Assembly: GCF_008923365.1 (NCBI RefSeq)
Contig: NZ_WBMR01000003.1
Location: 1 to 64,000, forward strand
Reading direction: 5' to 3'
DNA from: Actinomadura montaniterrae
Lineage (GTDB): Bacteria; Actinomycetota; Actinomycetes; Streptosporangiales; Streptosporangiaceae
Length of the DNA stretch: 64,000 nt
In this document: positions 41,187 through 48,762 of the stretch, one piece after another
Position numbering within the stretch: the stretch's first letter is position 1
Layout of the letters: each line of letters begins with the position of its first letter
Translations under genes and position numbers: made by a program
The notes under the pieces: model-generated
Told to the model about the DNA's origin: nothing
Seen by the model: the letters and a program-made list of their open reading frames with translations, nothing else
Database searches by the model: none

Positions 41187-42638
41187 ATGAGCGGCGTCGA
41201 ACTGCGCAACTTCATCGACGGTGAGTTCGCCGCAGCGGCGGACTCCGGCGCGATGGAGATCGTCGACCCGTCGGACGGCGCGGTGTACGCGACGGCGCCG
41301 AGGTCGGAGGCCGCGGACGTCGACCGGGCCTGCCTGGCGGCCGAGAAGGCCTTCGCCGGGTGGCGGCGGACGACGCCGGGCGAGCGGATGGCCGTTCTGC
41401 TGCGCATGGCGGAGGCCGTCGAGCGCAACGCGGACGAACTGGTCGAGATCGAGTGCCGGGGCACCGGCAAGCCGCCGGAGTTGACGATGCGGGAGGAGGT
41501 CGTCCCGATCATCGACCAGCTCCGATTCTTCGCGGGCGCGGCGCGGATGCTCGAAGGGAAGGCGACGGCGGAGTACGTGCGCGGCCACTCCTCCTCCGTG
41601 CGCCGGGAACCGGTCGGCGTCGTCGGGGCGATCGCGCCGTGGAACTATCCGGCGATGATGGCGGTCTGGAAGTTCGGCCCGGCCCTGGCGGCGGGGAACA
41701 CGATCGTGCTCAAGCCGTCCGACACGACACCCGCGAGCGCCGTTTTCCTGGCCGGGCTCTTCGCCGACCTGCTCCCGCCCGGCGTTTTCAACGTGGTGTG
41801 CGGCGACCGGCGAACAGGTGCGGCGCTGGCCGGACACCCGGTTCCGGCGATGGTGTCGATCACCGGGAGCACCGCGGCGGGCCGCGCCGTCGCTCGGTCG
41901 GCGGCGGACACGGTGAAGCGGGCCCATCTGGAGCTCGGCGGCAACGCGCCCGTGCTGGTCTTCGGCGACGCCGACCTGGAGGCCGCGGCCGACGGGATCG
42001 CTTTTGCCGGCTACTTCAACGCCGGGCAGGACTGCACCGCGGCCACCCGGGTGATCGTCGCCGAGGAGGCGCACGACGCGTTCGTCGGCGCGCTGGTCGA
42101 GCGGGTCCGCCGGATCGGGCTGTCGCGGGACGAGCCCGCCGCGGACCGCGTCCTGGACATTCCGCCGCTGAACAACCCGGACCAGCTCGCACACGTCGCG
42201 GGCCTGGTCGCGCGGGCCCCATCGCACGCGAAGGTGCTCGTCGGCGGCCGGGAGGCCGGCGGCCCCGGCTACTTCTACCTGCCGACGGTGGTCGACGGGG
42301 TGACCGCGGCGGACGAACTCAGCCGCACCGAGATCTTCGGTCCGGTGGTCACCGTGCAGACGTTCCGCGGCGAGGCCGATGCGGTCCGGCAGGCCAACGA
42401 CTCGCCGTACGGCCTGGCCTCCAGCGTGTGGACGCGCGACCACGCACGGGCGCTGCGCGTCTCCGCCGCCGTCGACGCCGGCCACGTCGGTGTGAACTGC
42501 CACCTCCCGCCGGTGCACGAGATGCCGCACGGCGGCGTCAAGCAGTCCGGCTACGGCAAGGACCTCTCGCTGTACTCCGTCGAGGAGTACACGCGGGTCA
42601 AGCACGTCCTGTCGGCGCTCGGCGAGGACGCCGAGTGA
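41187..42638 (+). CDS. NAD-dependent aldehyde dehydrogenase (aminobutyraldehyde/betaine-aldehyde type)
   Basis: A 483-residue ALDH. Catalytic Cys lies in [13 protein letters not shown] near 280 and the general base Glu in [19 protein letters not shown] near 245. NAD motifs are [20 protein letters not shown] near 150 and ITGSTAAGR near 225. [20 protein letters not shown] at the end is characteristic of gamma-aminobutyraldehyde and betaine-aldehyde dehydrogenases (PatD/GbsA-like). AGGAGG 5 bases before the ATG supports the start. It is the first gene of the seven-gene cluster to 51332; with the ureohydrolase next, oxidation of an omega-amino or omega-guanidino aldehyde is plausible (inference). 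Confidence 0.92.
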   Translation: MSGVELRNFIDGEFAAAADSGAMEIVDPSDGAVYATAPRSEAADVDRACLAAEKAFAGWRRTTPGERMAVLLRMAEAVERNADELVEIECRGTGKPPELTMREEVVPIIDQLRFFAGAARMLEGKATAEYVRGHSSSVRREPVGVVGAIAPWNYPAMMAVWKFGPALAAGNTIVLKPSDTTPASAVFLAGLFADLLPPGVFNVVCGDRRTGAALAGHPVPAMVSITGSTAAGRAVARSAADTVKRAHLELGGNAPVLVFGDADLEAAADGIAFAGYFNAGQDCTAATRVIVAEEAHDAFVGALVERVRRIGLSRDEPAADRVLDIPPLNNPDQLAHVAGLVARAPSHAKVLVGGREAGGPGYFYLPTVVDGVTAADELSRTEIFGPVVTVQTFRGEADAVRQANDSPYGLASSVWTRDHARALRVSAAVDAGHVGVNCHLPPVHEMPHGGVKQSGYGKDLSLYSVEEYTRVKHVLSALGEDAE

Positions 42639-42676
42639 CCCGCCCCCCCGACCCCGCGCTTGGAGGCTGCGAGACC

Positions 42677-43639
42677 ATGACCGACGCACCGAGGACCGGC
42701 CCGGTGGACGCGACGAGGATCCCCCGGTACGCCGATCCGGGCACCTTCGCCCGGCTGCCCCGGGCCGACCAGGTCGACCAGGTCGACGTGGCGATCGTGG
42801 GGGTGCCGTTCGACACCGGCGTGTCCTACCGTCCCGGGGCACGTTTCGGGCCGGGCCACGTCCGGGCGTCGTCGAAGCTGCTCAGGCCGTACCATCCGCC
42901 CCTCGACGTCGAGCCTTTCCACGCCCAGCAGGTCGCCGACGCCGGCGACATGGGGGTGAACCCGTTCGACATCGAGGAGGCGATCGCCACCATCGAGCGC
43001 CGGTCGGACGAGCTGCGCGCGGACGGGGCGAAGCTGCTGACGATCGGCGGCGACCACACCATCGCGCTGCCGCTGCTGCGGTCGCTGCACCGCGACCACG
43101 GCCCGATCGCGGTGCTGCACTTCGACGCGCACCTCGACACCTGGGACACCTACTTCGGCGCCCCCTACACCCACGGCACCCCGTTCCGCCGGGCCGGCGA
43201 GGAGGGCCTGCTGGACCCCGAGCACTGCATGCACATCGGGATCCGCGGCCCGCTGTACTCGCGGGAGGACCTGGCGGACGACGACGCGCTCGGGTTCCAG
43301 ATCGTCCGCGCCGACGACTACGAGACCGGCGGGACGGCCGCCGCGGTGGAGCGGATGCGGGCCCGGCTGGGCGACCGGCCGGTGTACGTGTCGGTCGACA
43401 TCGACGTGCTGGACCCGGCCCACGCCCCCGGCACCGGCACCCCGGAGGCGGGCGGGCTGACCAGCCGGGAGCTGCTGGCCACGCTGCGGGGGCTGGCCGG
43501 GCTGAACCTCGTCGGCGCCGACATCGTGGAGGTCGCGCCGGCCTACGACCATGCCGAGATCACCGGGATCGCCGCTGCTCACGTGGGGTACGAGCTGCTC
43601 AGCGTGCTCGCCTTGGACCGTTCCGGCGAATCCCAATGA
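42677..43639 (+). CDS. speB: Ureohydrolase (agmatinase/guanidinobutyrase family)
   Basis: A 320-residue arginase-fold enzyme with all Mn ligands: [16 protein letters not shown] near 119, [15 protein letters not shown] near 143 and [20 protein letters not shown] near 240. It cleaves a guanidino group to urea; agmatine, guanidinobutyrate, guanidinopropionate and free guanidine are all handled by members. The family member cannot be set by eye, although [11 protein letters not shown] and YRPGARFGP are typical of the SpeB/guanidinobutyrase group. It lies 38 bases after the ALDH and probably acts in the same route (guanidinobutyraldehyde to guanidinobutyrate to GABA and urea is one possibility). 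The symbol is tentative. Confidence 0.88.
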   Translation: MTDAPRTGPVDATRIPRYADPGTFARLPRADQVDQVDVAIVGVPFDTGVSYRPGARFGPGHVRASSKLLRPYHPPLDVEPFHAQQVADAGDMGVNPFDIEEAIATIERRSDELRADGAKLLTIGGDHTIALPLLRSLHRDHGPIAVLHFDAHLDTWDTYFGAPYTHGTPFRRAGEEGLLDPEHCMHIGIRGPLYSREDLADDDALGFQIVRADDYETGGTAAAVERMRARLGDRPVYVSVDIDVLDPAHAPGTGTPEAGGLTSRELLATLRGLAGLNLVGADIVEVAPAYDHAEITGIAAAHVGYELLSVLALDRSGESQ

Positions 43640-43655
43640 AGAAGGAGTGAGACAC

Positions 43656-45269
43656 GTGCACACCACGAAGCCGGCCTTCGCGTGGTCGCCGAGGTCCTGG
43701 CCGTCGGAGCGGGCGTACGCCGTCCCGGACGCCGAGGAGGTCTGGTGCTACACCGACCGGTTCTCCTACTTCCCCGGCGAGACCGTCGCGTTCCACCTGA
43801 GCGCGAGCGTCCCGTCGTTCACCGTCGAGATCGTCCGCGACGGCGCCCGGCCGGAGACGGTCTGGCGGCGCGACGGTGTCACGGCCGGGCGGCACGAGGC
43901 GCCCGCCGACGCCCACGCGAAGGGCTGCGGCTGGCCCGCCGGCCTCACGCTGGAGATCCCGGACGGTTGGCGCCCCGGCTTCTACATCGTCACCGTCCGG
44001 GCGGTGCTGAGCGACGGCGAGCTCTGGGAGCGCGAGCACTTCTTCGTGGTGAAGGCCCCGGCGGGGCGGCGCCCGAAGGCGGCGATCGTCCTGACCACGG
44101 GGACCATGCTGGCCTACAACGACTGGGGCGGCGCCAACCACTACCGCGGCCTCGGCGACGACCCGCGCGACGACGCGGGCTGCCCGCTCGCCTCGACGCA
44201 GCGCCCGATCGCGCGCGGCATGATCCGCAAGCCGGAGGGCGCGCCGCGGGAGGCGAACCACCTCACGCTGCCGATGAACGGCGCGCCCCGGTACGCCTCC
44301 TACGAGTGGGCCCGCCTGAACGGCTACAGCCGCCATCACGGCGACGCGTTCTGGGCGTCCTACGAGCGGCTGTTCGTCCGGTGGGCCGAGGAGCGCGGCT
44401 ACGAGCTGGACTACCTCACCCAGCACGACCTGCACGTCGACGAGACCGTGCTCGACGGCTACCGCTGCGTGATCGTGGTGGGCCACGACGAGTACTGGAG
44501 CTGGGAGATGCGCGACGCCGTCGACCGGTTCGTGGACGGCGGCGGGGGCCTGGCCCGGTTCGGCGGGAACTACCAGTGGCAGGTCAGGCTCAGCGACGAC
44601 CTGACCACGCAGTACTGCTACCGCCTCCCCTCGCTCGACCCCGACACCGAGCGGTCGCCGCGGACCGCCACGACGATGTGGGAGGCCAAGTCCGTCGGAC
44701 GGCCCGGCGCGACCACGGTGGGCCTCAACGGGCTCGGCGGCGTCTACACGCGCTACGGGGTCGCGACCCCGCGGTCGTCGGGCGGGTTCATCGTCTACCG
44801 GCCCCACCACTGGGCCTTCGAGGGCACCGACCTCTACTACGGCGACCAGCTCGGCGCGGCCCCGACCTTCCTGGCCGCGTTCGAGGTGGACTCGGTCGAG
44901 TACACCTTCCGCCGGGGCCTGCCGTACTCGACGTTCGAGGACGGCGCGCCGGAGACGCTGGAGATCCTCGCGCTGACCCCGGCGGTCCGCGGCGAGGAGG
45001 ACCGGTTCGGCGGCCTGCTGCCCATGGGCGGGCCCGAGGAGGAGGTCTACGCCTACAACCGCGAGCTCGGCGACGACCTGCCCGACTACGTGAACGAGGG
45101 CGGGATGCGCGGCGCCGGGATGATCGCGGCGTTCACCCGCGGGCGCGGCGAGGTCTTCAACGGCGGCTCGACGGAGTGGCCCTACGCGCTGCACGTCGGC
45201 GACCCCTACGTCGACCGCATCGTCCGCAACGTGCTCGACCGGTTCCTGACCCGCGACCTGGAAGGCTGA
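43656..45269 (+). CDS. N,N-dimethylformamidase large-subunit-like protein
   Basis: A 537-residue protein. An N-terminal Ig-like beta domain (YTDRFSYFPGETVAFHLSAS) precedes the DMFase beta-subunit domain with AYNDWGGANHYRGL near 150, YELDYLTQHDLHVDETVLDG, VIVVGHDEYWSWEMRDAVDR and RFGGNYQWQVRLSDD. The N-terminal extension of canonical DmfA2 is shorter here, and no alpha (small) subunit gene is present, so the reaction may differ from dimethylformamide hydrolysis; another amide or formamide bond is likely (inference). GTG at 43656 after GAAGGAG, with an alternative GTG at 43647. It lies 16 bases after the ureohydrolase. Confidence 0.85.
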   Translation: MHTTKPAFAWSPRSWPSERAYAVPDAEEVWCYTDRFSYFPGETVAFHLSASVPSFTVEIVRDGARPETVWRRDGVTAGRHEAPADAHAKGCGWPAGLTLEIPDGWRPGFYIVTVRAVLSDGELWEREHFFVVKAPAGRRPKAAIVLTTGTMLAYNDWGGANHYRGLGDDPRDDAGCPLASTQRPIARGMIRKPEGAPREANHLTLPMNGAPRYASYEWARLNGYSRHHGDAFWASYERLFVRWAEERGYELDYLTQHDLHVDETVLDGYRCVIVVGHDEYWSWEMRDAVDRFVDGGGGLARFGGNYQWQVRLSDDLTTQYCYRLPSLDPDTERSPRTATTMWEAKSVGRPGATTVGLNGLGGVYTRYGVATPRSSGGFIVYRPHHWAFEGTDLYYGDQLGAAPTFLAAFEVDSVEYTFRRGLPYSTFEDGAPETLEILALTPAVRGEEDRFGGLLPMGGPEEEVYAYNRELGDDLPDYVNEGGMRGAGMIAAFTRGRGEVFNGGSTEWPYALHVGDPYVDRIVRNVLDRFLTRDLEG

Positions 45270-45282
45270 GGCGAGGCTGATC

Positions 45283-45642
45283 ATGGACATCACCGGCGTC
45301 GTCCGGCTCTCCCCGGAGACCGGGACGGCCAACGTCCCGCCCATCGAGGGCTACGAGGTGCTCTCCGCGCAGTGGCGCGAGACCGAGTACCTCGCCTACG
45401 GCGGCCCCGCCAAGGAGTACACGGGCGGGTTCTGGACCGGGGAACCCGGCGCGGTGCGGATCGACCCGTGGCCCTACGACGAGATCTGCGTGATCCTCAG
45501 CGGCCGGGTCGCCGTCGCCGACCTCGACGGCGGCCGCGCCGAGTTCGGCGCCGGCGAGGCCTTCTTCATCCCGCGGGGCTTCGCGGGCGACTGGGTGACG
45601 ATCGAGCCCACGAGCAAGGTTTTCGTCGCCGTCACCCGCTGA
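45283..45642 (+). CDS. Cupin-domain protein (DUF861-like)
   Basis: A 119-residue single-domain cupin of the ureidoglycine aminohydrolase-like/DUF861 group: EYTGGFWTGEPGAVRIDPWP followed by YDEICVILSGRVAVADLDGG and AFFIPRGFAGDWVTIEPTSK. The metal-binding His residues of classical cupins are largely absent in motif 1 (D-E replaces H-x-H), as in DUF861 members. It lies 13 bases after the amidase-like gene. It might bind an intermediate or catalyse a small hydrolytic step. Function unknown. Confidence 0.78.
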   Translation: MDITGVVRLSPETGTANVPPIEGYEVLSAQWRETEYLAYGGPAKEYTGGFWTGEPGAVRIDPWPYDEICVILSGRVAVADLDGGRAEFGAGEAFFIPRGFAGDWVTIEPTSKVFVAVTR

Positions 45643-45689
45643 ATGCTCCGTTTGCGTAGTCATGGCCGTACTGCGGCTACCTTGGCGTC

Positions 45690-47159
45690 GTGCTTCCTCT
45701 CCGGCTCTTCCTGACCCGGCTCGGGCTGCGGCCGCTCGGCGCCGCCGACCCGTCCGAGCGGTGGGTCCGGTGGGTCCACGTCAGCGAGCTGCCCGACCCC
45801 TCCCCGTTCCTGCGGGGAGGGGAGCTGCTGCTGCTCGCCGGGACCGGCTTCCGCCCGGCCGACAGCCGTGACTACGTGCGGCGGCTGGCCGAGACGGGGG
45901 TCGTCGCGCTCGGGTTCGGGGTGACGCCCGTCTTCGACGCCGTGCCGCCCGAGCTCGTCGCCGCGTGCGACGAGTTCGGCATGGTGGTCCTGGAGGTCCC
46001 GGCCCGGGTGCCGTTCGCCTCGGTGGTCGAGCTCCACCACGCCGAGCTGGTCCGCGCCGAGACCCGCGGCCTGAAGCGGATCTCGGAGGGACAGGCGGTG
46101 CTGATCAAGGCCGCGGCGGGCCCTGGCCCGCTGCGGGCCGTGGTGGAGCGGACCGCCGACCTGCTCGACGGGTGGGTCCGGGTCGTGGACCGCAACCGGC
46201 ACAGGACCTGGACGGCCGGGCCGGTCCGGGACGACCCCGAGGTGAGCGCGGCGCTCGACCAGGCCTGCCGGAGCCGGTCGCCGATGAGCGCGGCGCTCAC
46301 CACCGCCGAGGAGCACGTCGAGGTCCAGCGGCTGCTCGGTCCCGCCCCCACCGGCTACGCGATGGCCGTCGCGCGGCGCGCCCCGTTCACCGTCGCCGAC
46401 CGGGGCCTCGTCGGCGTCGCCGCCTCGGCCCTCTCCCTGCTCTTCACCGCCCCCTCGGAGGCGAGCTCGCCGGAGGCGCTCGGCACCGCCGTCGTCGCCG
46501 GGCTGCTGCGGCTCCCCGCCCTCGCCCGCGACCTCGCCGCACCCCTCGACCGGGCGGCGGACGTCCGGTGGCGGATCGTCCGCGGCCCCCTCGACGCACC
46601 GCCCGGCTCCCGGGAGACGATCGTCCAGCGGCTGTCGGCGCTGCTCGGGACCCCCTTCGTCGCACAGGACGGCTCCTCCTTCGTCGCGCTCGTCCCGGAG
46701 GACACGGTGGACGGGCTGCCGCACGCGCTGGACGAGGCGGGCCTGCCCGCGGGGATCAGCCGCCCCCACCCCGCCGCGGACCTCGACCCCGCCTGGGGCG
46801 AGGCGGGCGCCGCGCTCGACGCGGCCCGCGTCGGCGGCGCGACCGTGGTCGCGGGGGCCGGCCTCCACGGCGTCATGGCGCTGCTGGACTCCCTCCAGGC
46901 GTCCCGGTACGCCGACCGGCTCCTCGCGGGCCTCGACGCGGCCCCGTCCCCGGACCCCGCCCTGCTGGCCGGCACGCTGCGCAGCTGGCTGGCGCACCAC
47001 GGCAACTGGGACCGCACCGCCTCCGACCTCGGCGTGCACCGCAACACCGTGCGGCACCGCATCCGCCGGATCAGCGGGCTGCTGGACCTGGACCTCAACG
47101 ACCCGGACGTGCGCATGGAACTGTGGTTCGCGCTGCGATGGCGGAGCCAGATCCATTGA
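45690..47159 (+). CDS. PucR-family transcriptional regulator
   Basis: A 489-residue regulator. The N-terminal PucR domain (ELPDPSPFLRGGELLLLAGT and FGVTPVFDAVPPELVAACDE) leads to a GGDEF-like middle part and a C-terminal helix-turn-helix (NWDRTASDLGVHRNTVRHRI). PucR proteins sense purine or amine breakdown compounds and activate nitrogen-source catabolic genes. It sits in the middle of the cluster, between the cupin and the permease genes, so it is the obvious candidate activator of both halves. GTG start. 47 bases separate it from the cupin. Confidence 0.88.
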   Translation: MLPLRLFLTRLGLRPLGAADPSERWVRWVHVSELPDPSPFLRGGELLLLAGTGFRPADSRDYVRRLAETGVVALGFGVTPVFDAVPPELVAACDEFGMVVLEVPARVPFASVVELHHAELVRAETRGLKRISEGQAVLIKAAAGPGPLRAVVERTADLLDGWVRVVDRNRHRTWTAGPVRDDPEVSAALDQACRSRSPMSAALTTAEEHVEVQRLLGPAPTGYAMAVARRAPFTVADRGLVGVAASALSLLFTAPSEASSPEALGTAVVAGLLRLPALARDLAAPLDRAADVRWRIVRGPLDAPPGSRETIVQRLSALLGTPFVAQDGSSFVALVPEDTVDGLPHALDEAGLPAGISRPHPAADLDPAWGEAGAALDAARVGGATVVAGAGLHGVMALLDSLQASRYADRLLAGLDAAPSPDPALLAGTLRSWLAHHGNWDRTASDLGVHRNTVRHRIRRISGLLDLDLNDPDVRMELWFALRWRSQIH

Positions 47160-47277
47160 ACCGGCCGGGACGATACGCACAACCCGAACCTCCGGATGGG
47201 GCTGAACGTCCACTTCTGCCGTGCGAGAGGGCTTCCTAGCGTTGGCGCAGCGAGCTCCCGCGGACTCCCGGAGGCGG

Positions 47278-48762
47278 ATGACCATGTCGACACACCCAGG
47301 TACCGAACACCCGGGCAGCAACGGCCTTGCGGCGAACGCGATGGGGACGAAGGACCTCGTCTTCACGGTCCTGGCGGCGCTGGCGCCGCTGACCCTGATC
47401 GTCGCGGTGGCGCCCCTGCACTTCCTGAAGGGCGGCGCGGCCGTCCCGGGCGCCTACCTGGTGGCGGGCCTCGTGATGGCGCTGTTCGCGGTCGGTTTCA
47501 TGACCATGAGCCGGTACGTCCGCAACGCCGGGGCGTTCTACGCCGTGATCACCCGCGGACTGGGCCGGCCGGCCGGGTCGGGTGCGGCGACGCTGGCCCT
47601 GCTCGCCTACAACACCCTGCAGATCAGCACCTACGGGGCCCTCGGGCTCTACGCAGCGGACACCTTCGACAAGTACACCGGCGTGTCGCTGCCCTGGTGG
47701 GTCTTCGCGCTGGTCGCGGTCGTGCTGGTGGCATGGCTCGGCTACCGCGGCATCCACACCAGCGCCCGGATCCTCGGGATCCTGCTCGTCCTCGAGATCG
47801 CGGTGCTCGTGGTGATGGCGGTGTGCGTGCTCGCCAAGGGCGGCGCCGGCGAGACGTCCTTCACGTCCTTCTCCCCCGCGACGGTGTTCACGCCGTCCAA
47901 CGCGGCGATGTTCGCGCTGGTGTTCGGCGCGTTCATGGGGTTCGAGTCCACCGCGATCTTCAGCGAGGAGGCGCGCGGCGGGATCCGGACGGTGCGCCGC
48001 GCGACCTACGTCGCGGTCGGCTTCATCGCCGTCTTCTACGCGCTGATCACCTGGACGATCGTGCAGGCCGTCGGCGCGGACGGCATCGCGGCGGCCGCCG
48101 GCCAGGACACCGCCGGGCTGGTCATCGGGGTGTTCGACCGGTACACCCCGGGCGGGGTCTCGGCCGTCATGCAGGTCCTGCTGCTCACCAGCGCCTTCGC
48201 CGCGCTGCTGGCACTGCACAACGCGGCGAACCGGTACCTGTTCGCGCTGGGCCGCGAGGGGCTCATGCCGAAGGCGTTCGGACGCACGCACCCGCGCACG
48301 CGGGCCCCGCTGGCGGCCGGCGCGGCGCAGACGGCGGCGGCGGGCGTCGTCGTGGTGCTGTGGGCCGCGTTCGACCTCGACCCCTACCTCCAGCTGCTGC
48401 TGTGGGGCAGCGCGATCGGCTTCCTCGGGATCATCGTCCTGTGGGCCCTGTGCTGCCTCGCCGTGATCTCCTACCTGCGGCGCAACGCCCCCGAGGCGGG
48501 CCTCTGGCGCACCCTGATCGCCCCCGGTCTCAGCTTCGCCGCCCTCTGCGTGATCCTCGTCCTCGCGCTCGCCAACGTCTCGCTGCTGACCGGTGCGGGC
48601 ACGGTGACCAACGCGGTGCTGCTCGGCCTCGGCGTGCTCGCGTTCGCGGGCGGGATCGCCTCGGCGCTGTCGCTGCGCTCGCGGGCCCCGGAACGGTACG
48701 CCGTCCTCGCCGAGGCCGGCGTCGACGAGCCCGCCGAGACGGTCGCCGTGGAGCCCGCGTGA
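47278..48762 (+). CDS. APC-superfamily amino acid/polyamine permease
   Basis: A 494-residue membrane protein with about 12 hydrophobic segments. MGTKDLVFTVLAALAPLTLI at the start, AGAFYAVITRGLGRPAG near 90 and FGAFMGFESTAIFSEEARGG near 215 are the APC signature. Members import amino acids, GABA, putrescine or ethanolamine. ATG at 47278 after GGAGG, with a second ATG at 47284. Its stop overlaps the GTG of the large metallohydrolase. It most likely imports the substrate of this cluster. Confidence 0.9.
   Translation: MTMSTHPGTEHPGSNGLAANAMGTKDLVFTVLAALAPLTLIVAVAPLHFLKGGAAVPGAYLVAGLVMALFAVGFMTMSRYVRNAGAFYAVITRGLGRPAGSGAATLALLAYNTLQISTYGALGLYAADTFDKYTGVSLPWWVFALVAVVLVAWLGYRGIHTSARILGILLVLEIAVLVVMAVCVLAKGGAGETSFTSFSPATVFTPSNAAMFALVFGAFMGFESTAIFSEEARGGIRTVRRATYVAVGFIAVFYALITWTIVQAVGADGIAAAAGQDTAGLVIGVFDRYTPGGVSAVMQVLLLTSAFAALLALHNAANRYLFALGREGLMPKAFGRTHPRTRAPLAAGAAQTAAAGVVVVLWAAFDLDPYLQLLLWGSAIGFLGIIVLWALCCLAVISYLRRNAPEAGLWRTLIAPGLSFAALCVILVLALANVSLLTGAGTVTNAVLLGLGVLAFAGGIASALSLRSRAPERYAVLAEAGVDEPAETVAVEPA

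Noticed and set aside
45660..47366. A 568-codon leftward frame opposite PucR
   Set aside because: Low-complexity Arg/Gly/Pro-rich translation typical of the complementary strand; the PucR HTH is on the other strand.
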